Source of the DNA: Arthrobacter citreus
GTDB lineage: Bacteria; Actinomycetota; Actinomycetes; Actinomycetales; Micrococcaceae
NCBI RefSeq assembly: GCF_009192745.1
Contig: NZ_VTFV01000008.1
Span: forward strand, 1 to 64,000
Direction: 5' to 3'
Length of the DNA stretch: 64,000 bases
Below the pieces are notes generated by a model, which did not search any database, had not been told where the DNA came from, and worked only from the letters and a program-made list of their open reading frames with translations. Of the stretch, positions 42,402 through 50,959 are shown piece by piece; the first letter of the stretch is position 1; the number at the start of each line of letters is the position of its first letter. The position numbers were made by a program, and so were the translations under genes.

Positions 42402-44039
42402 TCAGCCTGCCGGCGAAAGCGACTGGAGCTGGCGCAGCAGCACCGCAACATGCAGCGACGTGCGGGACTCCGGGTCATCCAGGGACACCCCCAGCCGGGA
42501 CTCAAGCTTCTGCAGCCGGGCGTACAACGTTGGACGGCTGAGGTAGCCGCTGCGGGCCAGTGCCGTCTTATTGCCGCCGCACTCCAGGAAACGCTGGAGC
42601 AGCGCCAGGTCATCCTGGGCATCAATCCCGCGCAGCTCCGCCTCGGCGAAGGAAACGGCCCTCGGGTCTTCACGCAGCAGCGCCAGGAGGCCGCGCAGCC
42701 GGACGTCGGTTGAACGGAAATACCGGTTCGCCCCGGCTGAAAGCGTGCCTGCCGTCTGCGCGACGTGTGCAGCCTCATCCAGGCCTGCAGCGGCGTCGGA
42801 CAGCCGGGACCGGGCCCGGCCCACACCAGCGGTCCAGCGCAGTTCCCCCGCCCCCGCAGAGGTCCGTGCCGCGAGGTCACCGCAGATCCTCTCCAGCAGG
42901 CTGTCTTCGAGCATCCGGGCCGGAAGCGCCAGCAGCACTGCCACCTGCCCGGTCTGCAGCGCGGCCGCGAGCGCACTGTTCCGCGTAGCTGCCAGTACGG
43001 CGTCGAGCATCTCCAGCAATGCCCGCTCCTTGCGCTGCATCGACATCGGGTCCTTGCCGGAGCCGGAGTCCAGGTGAAGGACCAGCGGCAGGTAGGCAGG
43101 AGAAGGCTTCAGCCCCAGCGCCGACGCGCGGGTGAGGCTCTCTTCCTCGTCCTGGGTCCGTGTGCCGCGCAGCTCGTGGATGAGGCCGGCCTGCGCCTGC
43201 TGGGCCAGGCCGGCCTGATCGCGCTCGGCGAGGCGGTTGATGGACAGTGCCTGCCCCGCACGCTCCAGCACCATGGACGCCTCAGCGGCAGCGGCCGGGC
43301 CTTCCGGGACGCCGGGAAGGACCAGCCTGCCCCACTGCGCGCCGCCCAGCCCAACCGGGGTCTGCAGCCAGCGCTCATCACCGGCCACCTTGGTCTCGGG
43401 ATAGGCGTGCACGGCCCGCGAGCGCCGCTGCCAGTCCCGCAGGAGTTCCTGGGCGGGCCGGCCGGCGGCGGCGAACGCCACCACCAGGTGCGAACTGTCC
43501 TCCAGCACTACCGGTGCACCCAGAAGCTCAGCGGTGCGGTCCACAATCTCCTGCACCCCGGCGCTTTCAACGCTCAGCATGGTGAAGACTTCGTGAACCT
43601 GGCGGGCCTTTTCCACCTGTTCGAGCTGACCGGCAACAATCCTGCGGTGCACCACCTCAGTGACTTCCACGAACCGCACCGTCCGGTGCAGGCGGATCAC
43701 CGGCAGGGCACGTCCGCCGGAAGAGCGCACCGCCTGAGCGCCGGCGGCCAGTGCCTCCGCAGCCTTCGGACGGTCCGCGGGAATCTCGACGACGACGCCG
43801 GCCACCCCCGCTGCCTGCAGCCCAGCCAGGTATTCGGCGGCCTGGTCTGCCGATTCCCCGAAGGCCAGGCCGGTGGTCAGCACCAGCTCTCCGCCCTCCA
43901 GCAGATCCGCCAGGCTGCGCAGCTCGGCAACATGCACCCAGCGAACCGGCACATCCAGGCCACTGTGTCCGGTCACGATTTCCGGTTCCCCGGCCCGAAC
44001 GACGTCGAGGTCCAGGACGGTGCTCAGCTGCAGGCTCAT
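42402..44039 (-). CDS. PucR family transcriptional regulator
   Basis: The 545-aa protein has an N-terminal PucR sensor domain (VRWVHVAELRSLADLLEGGE, LVLTTGLAFGESADQAAEYL), a middle region, and a C-terminal helix-turn-helix (ECGGNKTALARSGYLSRPTL, YARLQKLESRLGVSLDDPES). PucR proteins usually activate purine, amine or polyamine catabolic genes. It is divergent from the semialdehyde dehydrogenase/aminotransferase operon and probably controls it. An inverted repeat at 44095-44123 lies between them. Confidence 0.85.
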   Translation of the reverse strand: MSLQLSTVLDLDVVRAGEPEIVTGHSGLDVPVRWVHVAELRSLADLLEGGELVLTTGLAFGESADQAAEYLAGLQAAGVAGVVVEIPADRPKAAEALAAGAQAVRSSGGRALPVIRLHRTVRFVEVTEVVHRRIVAGQLEQVEKARQVHEVFTMLSVESAGVQEIVDRTAELLGAPVVLEDSSHLVVAFAAAGRPAQELLRDWQRRSRAVHAYPETKVAGDERWLQTPVGLGGAQWGRLVLPGVPEGPAAAAEASMVLERAGQALSINRLAERDQAGLAQQAQAGLIHELRGTRTQDEEESLTRASALGLKPSPAYLPLVLHLDSGSGKDPMSMQRKERALLEMLDAVLAATRNSALAAALQTGQVAVLLALPARMLEDSLLERICGDLAARTSAGAGELRWTAGVGRARSRLSDAAAGLDEAAHVAQTAGTLSAGANRYFRSTDVRLRGLLALLREDPRAVSFAEAELRGIDAQDDLALLQRFLECGGNKTALARSGYLSRPTLYARLQKLESRLGVSLDDPESRTSLHVAVLLRQLQSLSPAG

Positions 44040-44094
44040 GCTGGGAGTCTAGGCAGGCCCCGGCCACCCTGCCCGACAAAGCGTAAAGATTTCT

Positions 44095-44123
44095 GAACAT
44101 TTCCTGACACCTTGGCAATGTTC
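44095..44123. promoter_or_regulatory. inverted repeat between PucR and mmsA genes
   Basis: GAACATT (44095-44101) and AATGTTC (44117-44123) are perfect inverted arms separated by 15 bases in the divergent intergenic region. A PucR dimer site is a reasonable guess. Confidence 0.4.
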
Positions 44124-44186
44124 GCCGCCCCGGCGCCGGGCTTAGATGGTGTCCAGCCCCACCTTCTACACCCAAGGAGCAACAAC

Positions 44187-45677
44187 GTGCAGACCACGCA
44201 GCACTGGATCAACGGCGCTTTCACGGCGCCGGCAGACACCCGCCTCGCCGACGTAACCAACCCTGCTACCGGCAAGACCACCTCCCAGGTGGCCCTGGCG
44301 AGCGAAGAAACCGTCAACGAGGCCGTTGCAGCCGCTGCCGCGGCCTTCCCCGCCTGGCGTGACACCTCCCTGGCCCGCCGGGTGCAGATCCTCTTCAACT
44401 TCCGTGAACTGCTCAACGCCCGCAAGCCGGAGCTGGCCGCGATCATCACCGCCGAGCACGGGAAGGTCCTCGACGACGCACTCGGCGAAATCAGCCGCGG
44501 CCAGGAAGTCGTGGAATTCGCCTGCGGCATCCCGCACCTGCTCAAGGGCGGCTTCACCGAGAACGCCTCCACCAAGGTGGACGTGCACTCCGTCCGCCAG
44601 CCCGTTGGCCCCGCGGCCATCATCAGCCCGTTCAATTTCCCGGCCATGGTCCCCATGTGGTTCTTCCCCGTGGCCATCGCCACCGGCAACACCGTGGTGG
44701 TCAAGCCCAGCGAAAAGGACCCGACGGCGGTCAACTGGGTCGCCGAGCTGTGGAAGGAAGCCGGCCTGCCGGACGGCGTCTTCAACGTAGTCCACGGTGA
44801 CAAGGTGGCTGTGGACACCCTGCTGCACCACCCGGACATCAAGTCCGTCTCCTTCGTTGGCTCCACCCCGATCGCGCAGTACGTCTACCGCGAAGGCACC
44901 GCCAGCGGCAAGCGCGTCCAGGCACTCGGCGGCGCCAAGAACCACATGATCGTCCTGCCCGACGCCGACCTGGACCTGGCAGCCGACGCGGCAGTAAACG
45001 CCGGCTTCGGTTCCGCCGGCGAGCGCTGCATGGCCATCTCCGCCCTGGTCGCCGTTGGACCCATCGCCGATGAGCTGGTGGCCAAGATCGCGGAGCGCAC
45101 CCGCACCCTGCGCATCGGCGACGGCCTGCGCGGCACCGACATGGGACCTCTGGTCACCTCCGCCCACCGGGACAAGGTGGCCAGCTACATCGACGCCGGC
45201 GAAGCCGCCGGAGCCACTGTTGTCCTGGACGGACGCAAGGTGGAAGCCGATGCCGACGGTGAAGGCTTCTTCCTGGGCCCGACCCTCTTCGACCACGTCA
45301 CCCCCGAGATGTCCATCTACACCGATGAGATCTTCGGCCCCGTGCTCTCCGTGGTCCGCGCCGAAAGCTACGACGAGGCACTCGCCCTCATCAACGCCAA
45401 CCAGTACGGCAACGGAACGGCGATCTTCACCAACGACGGCGGCGCAGCCCGCCGCTTCCAGAACGAAGTCCAGGTGGGCATGGTCGGCATCAACGTCCCC
45501 ATCCCCGTGCCCATGGCGTACTACTCGTTCGGCGGCTGGAAGAACTCCCTCTTCGGCGACTCCCACGCCCACGGCACCGAAGGCGTCCACTTCTTCACCC
45601 GCGGCAAGGTTGTCACCACCCGCTGGCTCGACCCCAGCCACGGCGGCCTGAACCTCGGTTTCCCGCAGAACGCCTAG
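44187..45677 (+). CDS. mmsA: CoA-acylating methylmalonate-semialdehyde dehydrogenase
   Basis: The 496-aa ALDH has the MMSDH signatures FPAMVPMWFFPVAIATGNTV and the catalytic Cys in FGSAGERCMAISALVAVG. MMSDH enzymes convert malonate or methylmalonate semialdehyde to acetyl- or propionyl-CoA. GTG at 44187 follows AAGGAG. An omega-aminotransferase starts 20 bases later. Together they would take beta-alanine (from spermidine or pyrimidines) or 3-aminoisobutyrate to acyl-CoA. Confidence 0.88.
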   Translation: MQTTQHWINGAFTAPADTRLADVTNPATGKTTSQVALASEETVNEAVAAAAAAFPAWRDTSLARRVQILFNFRELLNARKPELAAIITAEHGKVLDDALGEISRGQEVVEFACGIPHLLKGGFTENASTKVDVHSVRQPVGPAAIISPFNFPAMVPMWFFPVAIATGNTVVVKPSEKDPTAVNWVAELWKEAGLPDGVFNVVHGDKVAVDTLLHHPDIKSVSFVGSTPIAQYVYREGTASGKRVQALGGAKNHMIVLPDADLDLAADAAVNAGFGSAGERCMAISALVAVGPIADELVAKIAERTRTLRIGDGLRGTDMGPLVTSAHRDKVASYIDAGEAAGATVVLDGRKVEADADGEGFFLGPTLFDHVTPEMSIYTDEIFGPVLSVVRAESYDEALALINANQYGNGTAIFTNDGGAARRFQNEVQVGMVGINVPIPVPMAYYSFGGWKNSLFGDSHAHGTEGVHFFTRGKVVTTRWLDPSHGGLNLGFPQNA

Positions 45678-45697
45678 GCCCACGGAAGGAATCGATC

Positions 45698-47068
45698 ATG
45701 AGCACCACCGCCGAATCGGCAGTCACCGAAGAGGAACTGGCCGCAGGACGCCGCGCCTATGAGCTGGACCGCAAGCACGTGTTCCACTCCTGGTCCGCCC
45801 AGAAACAGATCAACCCGATGACCATCACCCGGGCTGAAGGGTCCTTTGTCTGGGACGGGGAAGGCCGCAAGCTGCTGGACTTCTCCTCCCAGCTGGTCAA
45901 CACCAACATTGGCCACCAGCACCCCAAAGTGGTTGCAGCGATCCAGGAGCAGGCCGGCAAGCTGTGTACGGTTGCCCCGCAGTACGTCAACGATGCCCGG
46001 TCCGAAGCCGCACGGCTGATCTCCGAGCTGACCCCGGGGAACCTGGACACGGTGTTCTTCACCAACGGCGGCGCCGACGCCATTGAGCACGCCATCCGCA
46101 TGGCCCGCCTGCACACCGGCCGCTACAAGGTTCTCTCCGCCTACCGCTCTTATCACGGCGGCACGGCACTGGCAGTGAACGTCACGGGTGACCCGCGCCG
46201 GATCCCCAATGACTACGGCACCTCGGGAACCGTGCACTTCCACATTCCGTTCCTGTACCGCAGCCAGTTCCACGCTGCCACCCAGGAAGAGGAAGTCCAG
46301 CGGGCGCTGGATCATCTGGAGCAGCTGATCCTGCTCGAAGGCGCCGGCGCCTTTGCAGCACTGGTACTGGAGTCAATCCCGGGAACTGCGGGCATCATGA
46401 TCCCGCCGCCGGGCTACCTGGCCGGCGTTCGGGAGCTGACCCGCAAATACGGGATCATGTTCATTGCCGATGAGGTCATGGCCGGCTTCGGCCGGTCCGG
46501 CAAGTGGTTCGCCGTCGAACATGCAGAGGGTGTGGAGCCGGACCTGCTGACCTTCGCCAAGGGTGTGAACTCCGGCTACGTCCCGCTGGGCGGCGTGGCA
46601 ATCTCCGACGAGATCGCGGCGACGTTCGCGGACTCGGCTTACCCGGGCGGCCTGACCTACTCCGGCCACCCCCTGGCCTGTGCTGCAGCCGTAGCCACCA
46701 TCAACGCCATGCGTGAAGAAGGCATGGTGGAGAACGCCGCGAACCTCGGTGAGACCGTGTTCGGCCCGGGACTTGCGGACCTGGCGCGAAAGCACCCCAG
46801 CGTGGGCGAAGTCCGTGGCACCGGCGCGTTCTGGGCCATCGAGTTCGTCAAGAACCGCGAAACCCGCGAACCGCTGGCACCGTACGGCGGTTCAAGCCCG
46901 GCCATGAACGAACTCATTGCCGCTTCCAAGGAACGCGGGCTCCTGCCCTTCGCGAACTTCAACCGCATCCACGTGGTGCCGCCGTTGAACATCACCGGCG
47001 AAGAGGCCCGCACCGGGCTCGGCATCCTGGACGAAGTCATGGCAATCGCTGACGGTTACACCGAGTAA
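45698..47068 (+). CDS. class III aminotransferase, beta-alanine/taurine type
   Basis: The 456-aa enzyme has the PLP lysine in LLTFAKGVNSGYVPLGGVAI, FTNGGADAIEHAIRMARL and IMFIADEVMAGFGRSG. The early block KHVFHSWSAQKQINPMTITR resembles beta-alanine or taurine:pyruvate transaminases. Cotranscribed with mmsA, the product it makes is probably malonate semialdehyde. A strong hairpin at 47091 follows. Confidence 0.82.
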   Translation: MSTTAESAVTEEELAAGRRAYELDRKHVFHSWSAQKQINPMTITRAEGSFVWDGEGRKLLDFSSQLVNTNIGHQHPKVVAAIQEQAGKLCTVAPQYVNDARSEAARLISELTPGNLDTVFFTNGGADAIEHAIRMARLHTGRYKVLSAYRSYHGGTALAVNVTGDPRRIPNDYGTSGTVHFHIPFLYRSQFHAATQEEEVQRALDHLEQLILLEGAGAFAALVLESIPGTAGIMIPPPGYLAGVRELTRKYGIMFIADEVMAGFGRSGKWFAVEHAEGVEPDLLTFAKGVNSGYVPLGGVAISDEIAATFADSAYPGGLTYSGHPLACAAAVATINAMREEGMVENAANLGETVFGPGLADLARKHPSVGEVRGTGAFWAIEFVKNRETREPLAPYGGSSPAMNELIAASKERGLLPFANFNRIHVVPPLNITGEEARTGLGILDEVMAIADGYTE

Positions 47069-47090
47069 CCCACCAGCCCGCAGTACCCGT

Positions 47091-47124
47091 CCAGCGGCGG
47101 GATCCTTCGGGGTCCCGCCGCTGG
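47091..47124 (+). terminator. hairpin terminator with TTCG loop
   Basis: CCAGCGGCGGGATCC pairs with GGGTCCCGCCGCTGG (one G-T pair) around a TTCG tetraloop, just after the aminotransferase stop. Confidence 0.85.
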
Positions 47125-47299
47125 ATTGGCGCACTCGGACGCAGGATGACGCCGGATTTGCCTGCAATTGCATGGAAATTTTCAGCGTGCCCGGGAACTG
47201 CGGATGCGCGGTGTTTCGCGCCCGTAAACAGTTTCGTCAACTTCATCCTCACCGTTGACAAGGCTGCGCGGCTCCCGTTTTATAAGAACAGTCGTCACC

Positions 47300-47316
47300 A
47301 ATGAATGGCATTCATT
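47300..47316. promoter_or_regulatory. perfect 17-base palindrome upstream of the amidohydrolase operon
   Basis: AATGAATG-G-CATTCATT is a perfect inverted repeat with eight-base arms in an AT-rich stretch. It is a likely binding site for a dimeric regulator, possibly the nearby PucR or an unlinked protein. Confidence 0.5.
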
Positions 47317-47383
47317 TATATGCCGGGTCCGGAATAGCGCTGGGCTAGACCGAAAACGACCAAAGTGGAATAACGAGGTTTTT

Positions 47384-49099
47384 GTGCCACAGTTCGAATG
47401 GATTTTCCATTCCGGAGCGGTCTTCGACGGCCACCGGCTGGTCCCCGGGGCCAGCGCCGTAGCCGTGTCCGGCGGCGTCGTCTCAGCAGTTGGAACCGAC
47501 GCAGAGCTCAAAGCCCTGGCCGGCCCTGCCACCCAGGCGGTGGACCTGGCCGGAAGGCTGATCACCCCGGGTTTCACCGATGCCCACATCCACGCTGCCT
47601 ACGCCGGTGTGGAACGCCTGGGCTGCGACCTCGCCGAACTCAGCGGAGCGAAAGCCTGCCTGGACCGTATCGCCGAGCACGCCGGACAACCGGCGGCACC
47701 GGAGAACCCTGACGGGTGGGTCACCGGCGGCGGCTGGTACAAAGGCGATTTCCCCGGCGGCTACCCGGACCGGCACACCCTCGACGCCGTCGCACCCCAC
47801 CGCCCGGTGTACCTGATCAACCGTGACCACCACAGCGCCTGGGTCAACACCCGCGCCCTGGAGCTGGCCGGCATTGACGCGTCCACACCGGACCCCGCGG
47901 ACGGGCGCATCGAGCGCGGTCCGGACGGTTTCCCCTCCGGAACCCTGCACGAGGGCGCCATGGACCTGGTGGCCCGGGTGCTGCCGCCGGTAACGGACCA
48001 GCTGCTGGCTGCCGGGATCCTCCATGCCCAGGAGCACCTCTTTTCGGTGGGCGTGACCGGCTGGCAGGAAGCCATTCTTGGCACCTACGGCGGCTACCCG
48101 GATGCCTCCGCCGCGTACCGCTCCCTCGCTTCTGACGGAAGGCTGAAGGCCCGCGCCACCGGTGCGCTGTGGGTGCCGCGGGACACCACGGTGGATTCAG
48201 TTCCTGCCCTGGTGGAGTCCTTCCTGGAACGCCGCGAGACGAACACCGCGGCCGGTTTTCCCACCACCAGCGCGAAAATCATGGTGGACGGGGTTCCGGA
48301 AAACTACACCGCTGCCATGCTTGACCCGTATCTGCGCCCCTGTGCCTGCACCGGTGACGCCCCGGCGGATGAGCGCGGCCTGCTCTACCTCTCCCCGGAT
48401 GTCCTGACCGCTGTGTCCACGGCACTGGACGCGGCCGGATTCGACCTGCACATGCACGTCATCGGTGACCGTGCCGTCCGCACCGGGCTCGACGCCGTCG
48501 CCGCTGCACGGGCAGCCAACCCGGGCAGCCCTGGCAGGCACCACATGGCGCACCTGCAGATCATCCACCCCCGGGACATTGGCCGGTTCGCCGAGCTGGA
48601 CGTCACCGTCAACGCCCAGGCGCTGTGGGCCTGCAACGACGACCAGATGACGGAGCTGACCCTCCCCCTGCTCGGCGACGAGCGTTCCGGCTGGCAGTAC
48701 CCGTTTGCCGGCCTCGAGGCAGCCGGAGCCAGGCTTGCGATGGGCTCCGACTGGCCCGTTTCCAGCCCGGACCCCTGGCAGGCAATCCATGTGGCCGTCA
48801 ACCGTGCCCATCCGGACTATCCCGGGGCCCCGCCGCTGGTTCCGGGCCAGGCCCTGGCCCTGGGCAGCGCCCTGGCCGCCTATACCTCCGGTTCCGCCCG
48901 GCTCAACCGTGCCGGCGGCGGGACCCTGGCACCGGGCGCACCGGCCGACCTCGCAGTGCACTCGGCCAACCCCTTCGAGCTTGACCCCGCAGACCTGTCC
49001 TCGCTGCAGAGCGAGATGGTACTGGTTGGCGGCGAACCCGTCTTTGTCCGTTCCACAGCCGATTCCGGCGCAGCAGTACTCCAAAGGACCGCACCATGA
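47384..49099 (+). CDS. amidohydrolase family protein (YtcJ-like)
   Basis: The 571-aa enzyme has the metal-dependent amidohydrolase pattern: LITPGFTDAHIHAAYAG near residue 63, LHMHVIGDRAV near residue 360, and AMGSDWPVSSPDPWQ near residue 455. The composition fits the amidohydrolase_3/YtcJ group, which cleaves various amides or ureas. GTG at 47384 follows GAGG. It leads an operon with an FAD oxidase, cupin, aldehyde dehydrogenase and nitrilase, so an N-acyl or carbamoyl amine is a reasonable substrate guess. Confidence 0.8.
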   Translation: MPQFEWIFHSGAVFDGHRLVPGASAVAVSGGVVSAVGTDAELKALAGPATQAVDLAGRLITPGFTDAHIHAAYAGVERLGCDLAELSGAKACLDRIAEHAGQPAAPENPDGWVTGGGWYKGDFPGGYPDRHTLDAVAPHRPVYLINRDHHSAWVNTRALELAGIDASTPDPADGRIERGPDGFPSGTLHEGAMDLVARVLPPVTDQLLAAGILHAQEHLFSVGVTGWQEAILGTYGGYPDASAAYRSLASDGRLKARATGALWVPRDTTVDSVPALVESFLERRETNTAAGFPTTSAKIMVDGVPENYTAAMLDPYLRPCACTGDAPADERGLLYLSPDVLTAVSTALDAAGFDLHMHVIGDRAVRTGLDAVAAARAANPGSPGRHHMAHLQIIHPRDIGRFAELDVTVNAQALWACNDDQMTELTLPLLGDERSGWQYPFAGLEAAGARLAMGSDWPVSSPDPWQAIHVAVNRAHPDYPGAPPLVPGQALALGSALAAYTSGSARLNRAGGGTLAPGAPADLAVHSANPFELDPADLSSLQSEMVLVGGEPVFVRSTADSGAAVLQRTAP

Positions 49100-50535
49100 T
49101 GACCGTTTACGACCTCGCCGAGAACCAGTACGGCAGGCCGCGCGCCGCGAAGGCCCTCGCTGCGGCAGCCCGCGAGCCTTACTGGCTGGACGACCCGGAA
49201 CGGCCGGCAGCACTGCCCGCGCTGGCCCGGGACGCGGAGACTGACCTCGCCGTCGTCGGCGGCGGTTATACGGGCCTGTGGACCGCACTGATGGCCAAGG
49301 AACGCGATCCCGGCCGCCGCGTGGTGCTCCTGGAGGGCTCCCGCATTGCCTGGGCTGCCTCCGGGCGCAACGGCGGTTTCTGCGAGTCGTCCCTGACCCA
49401 CGGTGAAGCAAACGGCATCAAGCACCTCCCGGACGAAGCCGCCCAGCTGGACCGGCTGGGCCGGGAAAACCTGCGCGAAATGGCCGAGACCGTCCAGCGG
49501 TACGGCATCGACTGCGGCTTCGAGCTCACCGGCAGCCTGTCCGTGGCCACCGAAGCCCACCAGGTGCAGTGGCTGGAGGAGGAAGCCGACGCGGACAACC
49601 CCGATCTGGTGTTCCTGGACCGGGACGCGGTGCGCAAGGAAGTCGATTCGCCGCTCTACCTGGCGGGCCTCTGGGACCGCACCGGCACCGCCCTGCTCAA
49701 CCCGGCCCGGCTGGCATGGGGACTGCAGCGGGCCGCCCTTGAAGCCGGCGTGGAGATTTTCGAGAACACCCCGGTGCGGGACCTCGAAAACGCCGGCGGG
49801 AAGGTCCGTGTGCTGACCGACGGCGGTACCGTCACGGCCTCCCGGGTTGCCCTGGCCACGAATGTGTTCCCGTCCCTGCTCAAGCGCACCCGCCTCTTCA
49901 CCGTCCCGGTCTACGACTATGCCCTGATGACCGAGCCCCTGTCCCCCGGCCAGCTGGCCGCCATTGGCTGGCACAACCGGCAGGGACTGAGCGACCTGAA
50001 CAACCGGTTCCACTACTACCGGCTCACCACGGACCGCGACGGAGCGGCCCGCATCCTCTTCGGCGGGTACGACGCCGTCTACAACTACGGCCGCAGGATG
50101 AAGCCGGAGTACGAGCACCGGCAGGAAACCTACGAACGGCTCGCGTCCCATTTCGCTGCCACTTTCCCCCAGCTCGCCGACGTGCGCTTCAGCCACGCCT
50201 GGGGCGGGGCGATTGATACCTGCAGCCGCTTCTTCGCCTTCTTCACCACCGCCTACGGCGGCAAGGTAGCCTTCTCCGCCGGCTACACCGGACTCGGAGT
50301 CGGCGCCACGCGCTTCGGCGCCAATGTCATGCTGGACCTGCTCTCCGGCGAGCAAACCGAACGAACGGAACTGCAGATGGTCAAACGCAAACCGCTCCCC
50401 TTCCCGCCCGAACCGGTGGCTTGGCTGGGCGTGAAAATCACCACCGCGGCCATGGTCCGGGCCGACCGCCGCCAGGGCCGCCGCGGCCCCTGGCTGAAGG
50501 CCATGGACGCAGTAGGCATGGGGTTCGACTCATGA
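49096..50535 (+). CDS. FAD-dependent oxidoreductase, PuuB-like (second paralogue)
   Basis: The 479-aa DAO-family protein has the FAD motif LAVVGGGYTGLWTALMAKER, SGRNGGFCESSLTHG, and a C-terminal GYTGLGVGATRFGAN. It overlaps the amidohydrolase stop by four bases and the cupin ATG by four. Its domain order matches the oxidase at 40620 but the context differs, so the two probably have different amine substrates. An N-terminal extension of about 45 residues precedes the FAD motif. Confidence 0.82.
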   Translation: MMTVYDLAENQYGRPRAAKALAAAAREPYWLDDPERPAALPALARDAETDLAVVGGGYTGLWTALMAKERDPGRRVVLLEGSRIAWAASGRNGGFCESSLTHGEANGIKHLPDEAAQLDRLGRENLREMAETVQRYGIDCGFELTGSLSVATEAHQVQWLEEEADADNPDLVFLDRDAVRKEVDSPLYLAGLWDRTGTALLNPARLAWGLQRAALEAGVEIFENTPVRDLENAGGKVRVLTDGGTVTASRVALATNVFPSLLKRTRLFTVPVYDYALMTEPLSPGQLAAIGWHNRQGLSDLNNRFHYYRLTTDRDGAARILFGGYDAVYNYGRRMKPEYEHRQETYERLASHFAATFPQLADVRFSHAWGGAIDTCSRFFAFFTTAYGGKVAFSAGYTGLGVGATRFGANVMLDLLSGEQTERTELQMVKRKPLPFPPEPVAWLGVKITTAAMVRADRRQGRRGPWLKAMDAVGMGFDS

Positions 50536-50900
50536 CCGCCCTAGCTTCGCTGCCCGCCGGCGTGCCTGTGCAGCCCGATGCCCTGGACCTGGTCCGCGAG
50601 CCCGTCCCCGCGGAGGCCGTTGCCTCCGGGGCCCCGGCAACCGGACTGCACCCGCTGGGCAGCTTTGGCGGAGTGGACCTGGGCGTTTGGGAAATGACCG
50701 AAGGCGGCATGTTCGACACCGAAGCCGACGAAGTCTTCCTGGTCCTCTCCGGCGCCGCCGCCGTCGATTTCCTGGCCGATGACGGCTCCGTCACCTCCAC
50801 CGCAGCACTTGGTCCGCACACCCTGATGCGGCTGGCAGCCGGAACCCGCACCCGTTGGAAGGTCACCGAGACCCTCCGCAAGGTCTACCTGACCGCATAG
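50532..50900 (+). CDS. cupin domain protein
   Basis: The 122-aa product contains a cupin core (GVWEMTEGGMFDTEADEVFL, VLSGAAAVDFL, DDGSVTSTAALGPHTLMRLA). It resembles small cupins often found beside PuuB-like oxidases. The ATG overlaps the oxidase stop (ATGA), so expression is coupled. Its partner role is unknown. Confidence 0.75.
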   Translation: MTALASLPAGVPVQPDALDLVREPVPAEAVASGAPATGLHPLGSFGGVDLGVWEMTEGGMFDTEADEVFLVLSGAAAVDFLADDGSVTSTAALGPHTLMRLAAGTRTRWKVTETLRKVYLTA

Positions 50901-50959
50901 CCTTCGGCCGGGCCACCCCAGCCGCGACCAGCACCCAAACCACTTTCACGGAGTACGAC

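Larger units (their letters stand above)
47069..47383. promoter_or_regulatory. 315-bp intergenic region: terminator then palindromic operator candidate
   Basis: The left part holds the terminator at 47091-47124. The right part is AT-richer, with AATGAATGGCATTCATT (47300-47316) as a perfect 17-base palindrome about 68 bases before the amidohydrolase GTG. No gene is supported here. Confidence 0.55.

Noticed and set aside
44166-45683. 505-codon minus-strand open frame
   Set aside because: Antisense to the semialdehyde dehydrogenase; Gly/Val/Asp-rich shadow.
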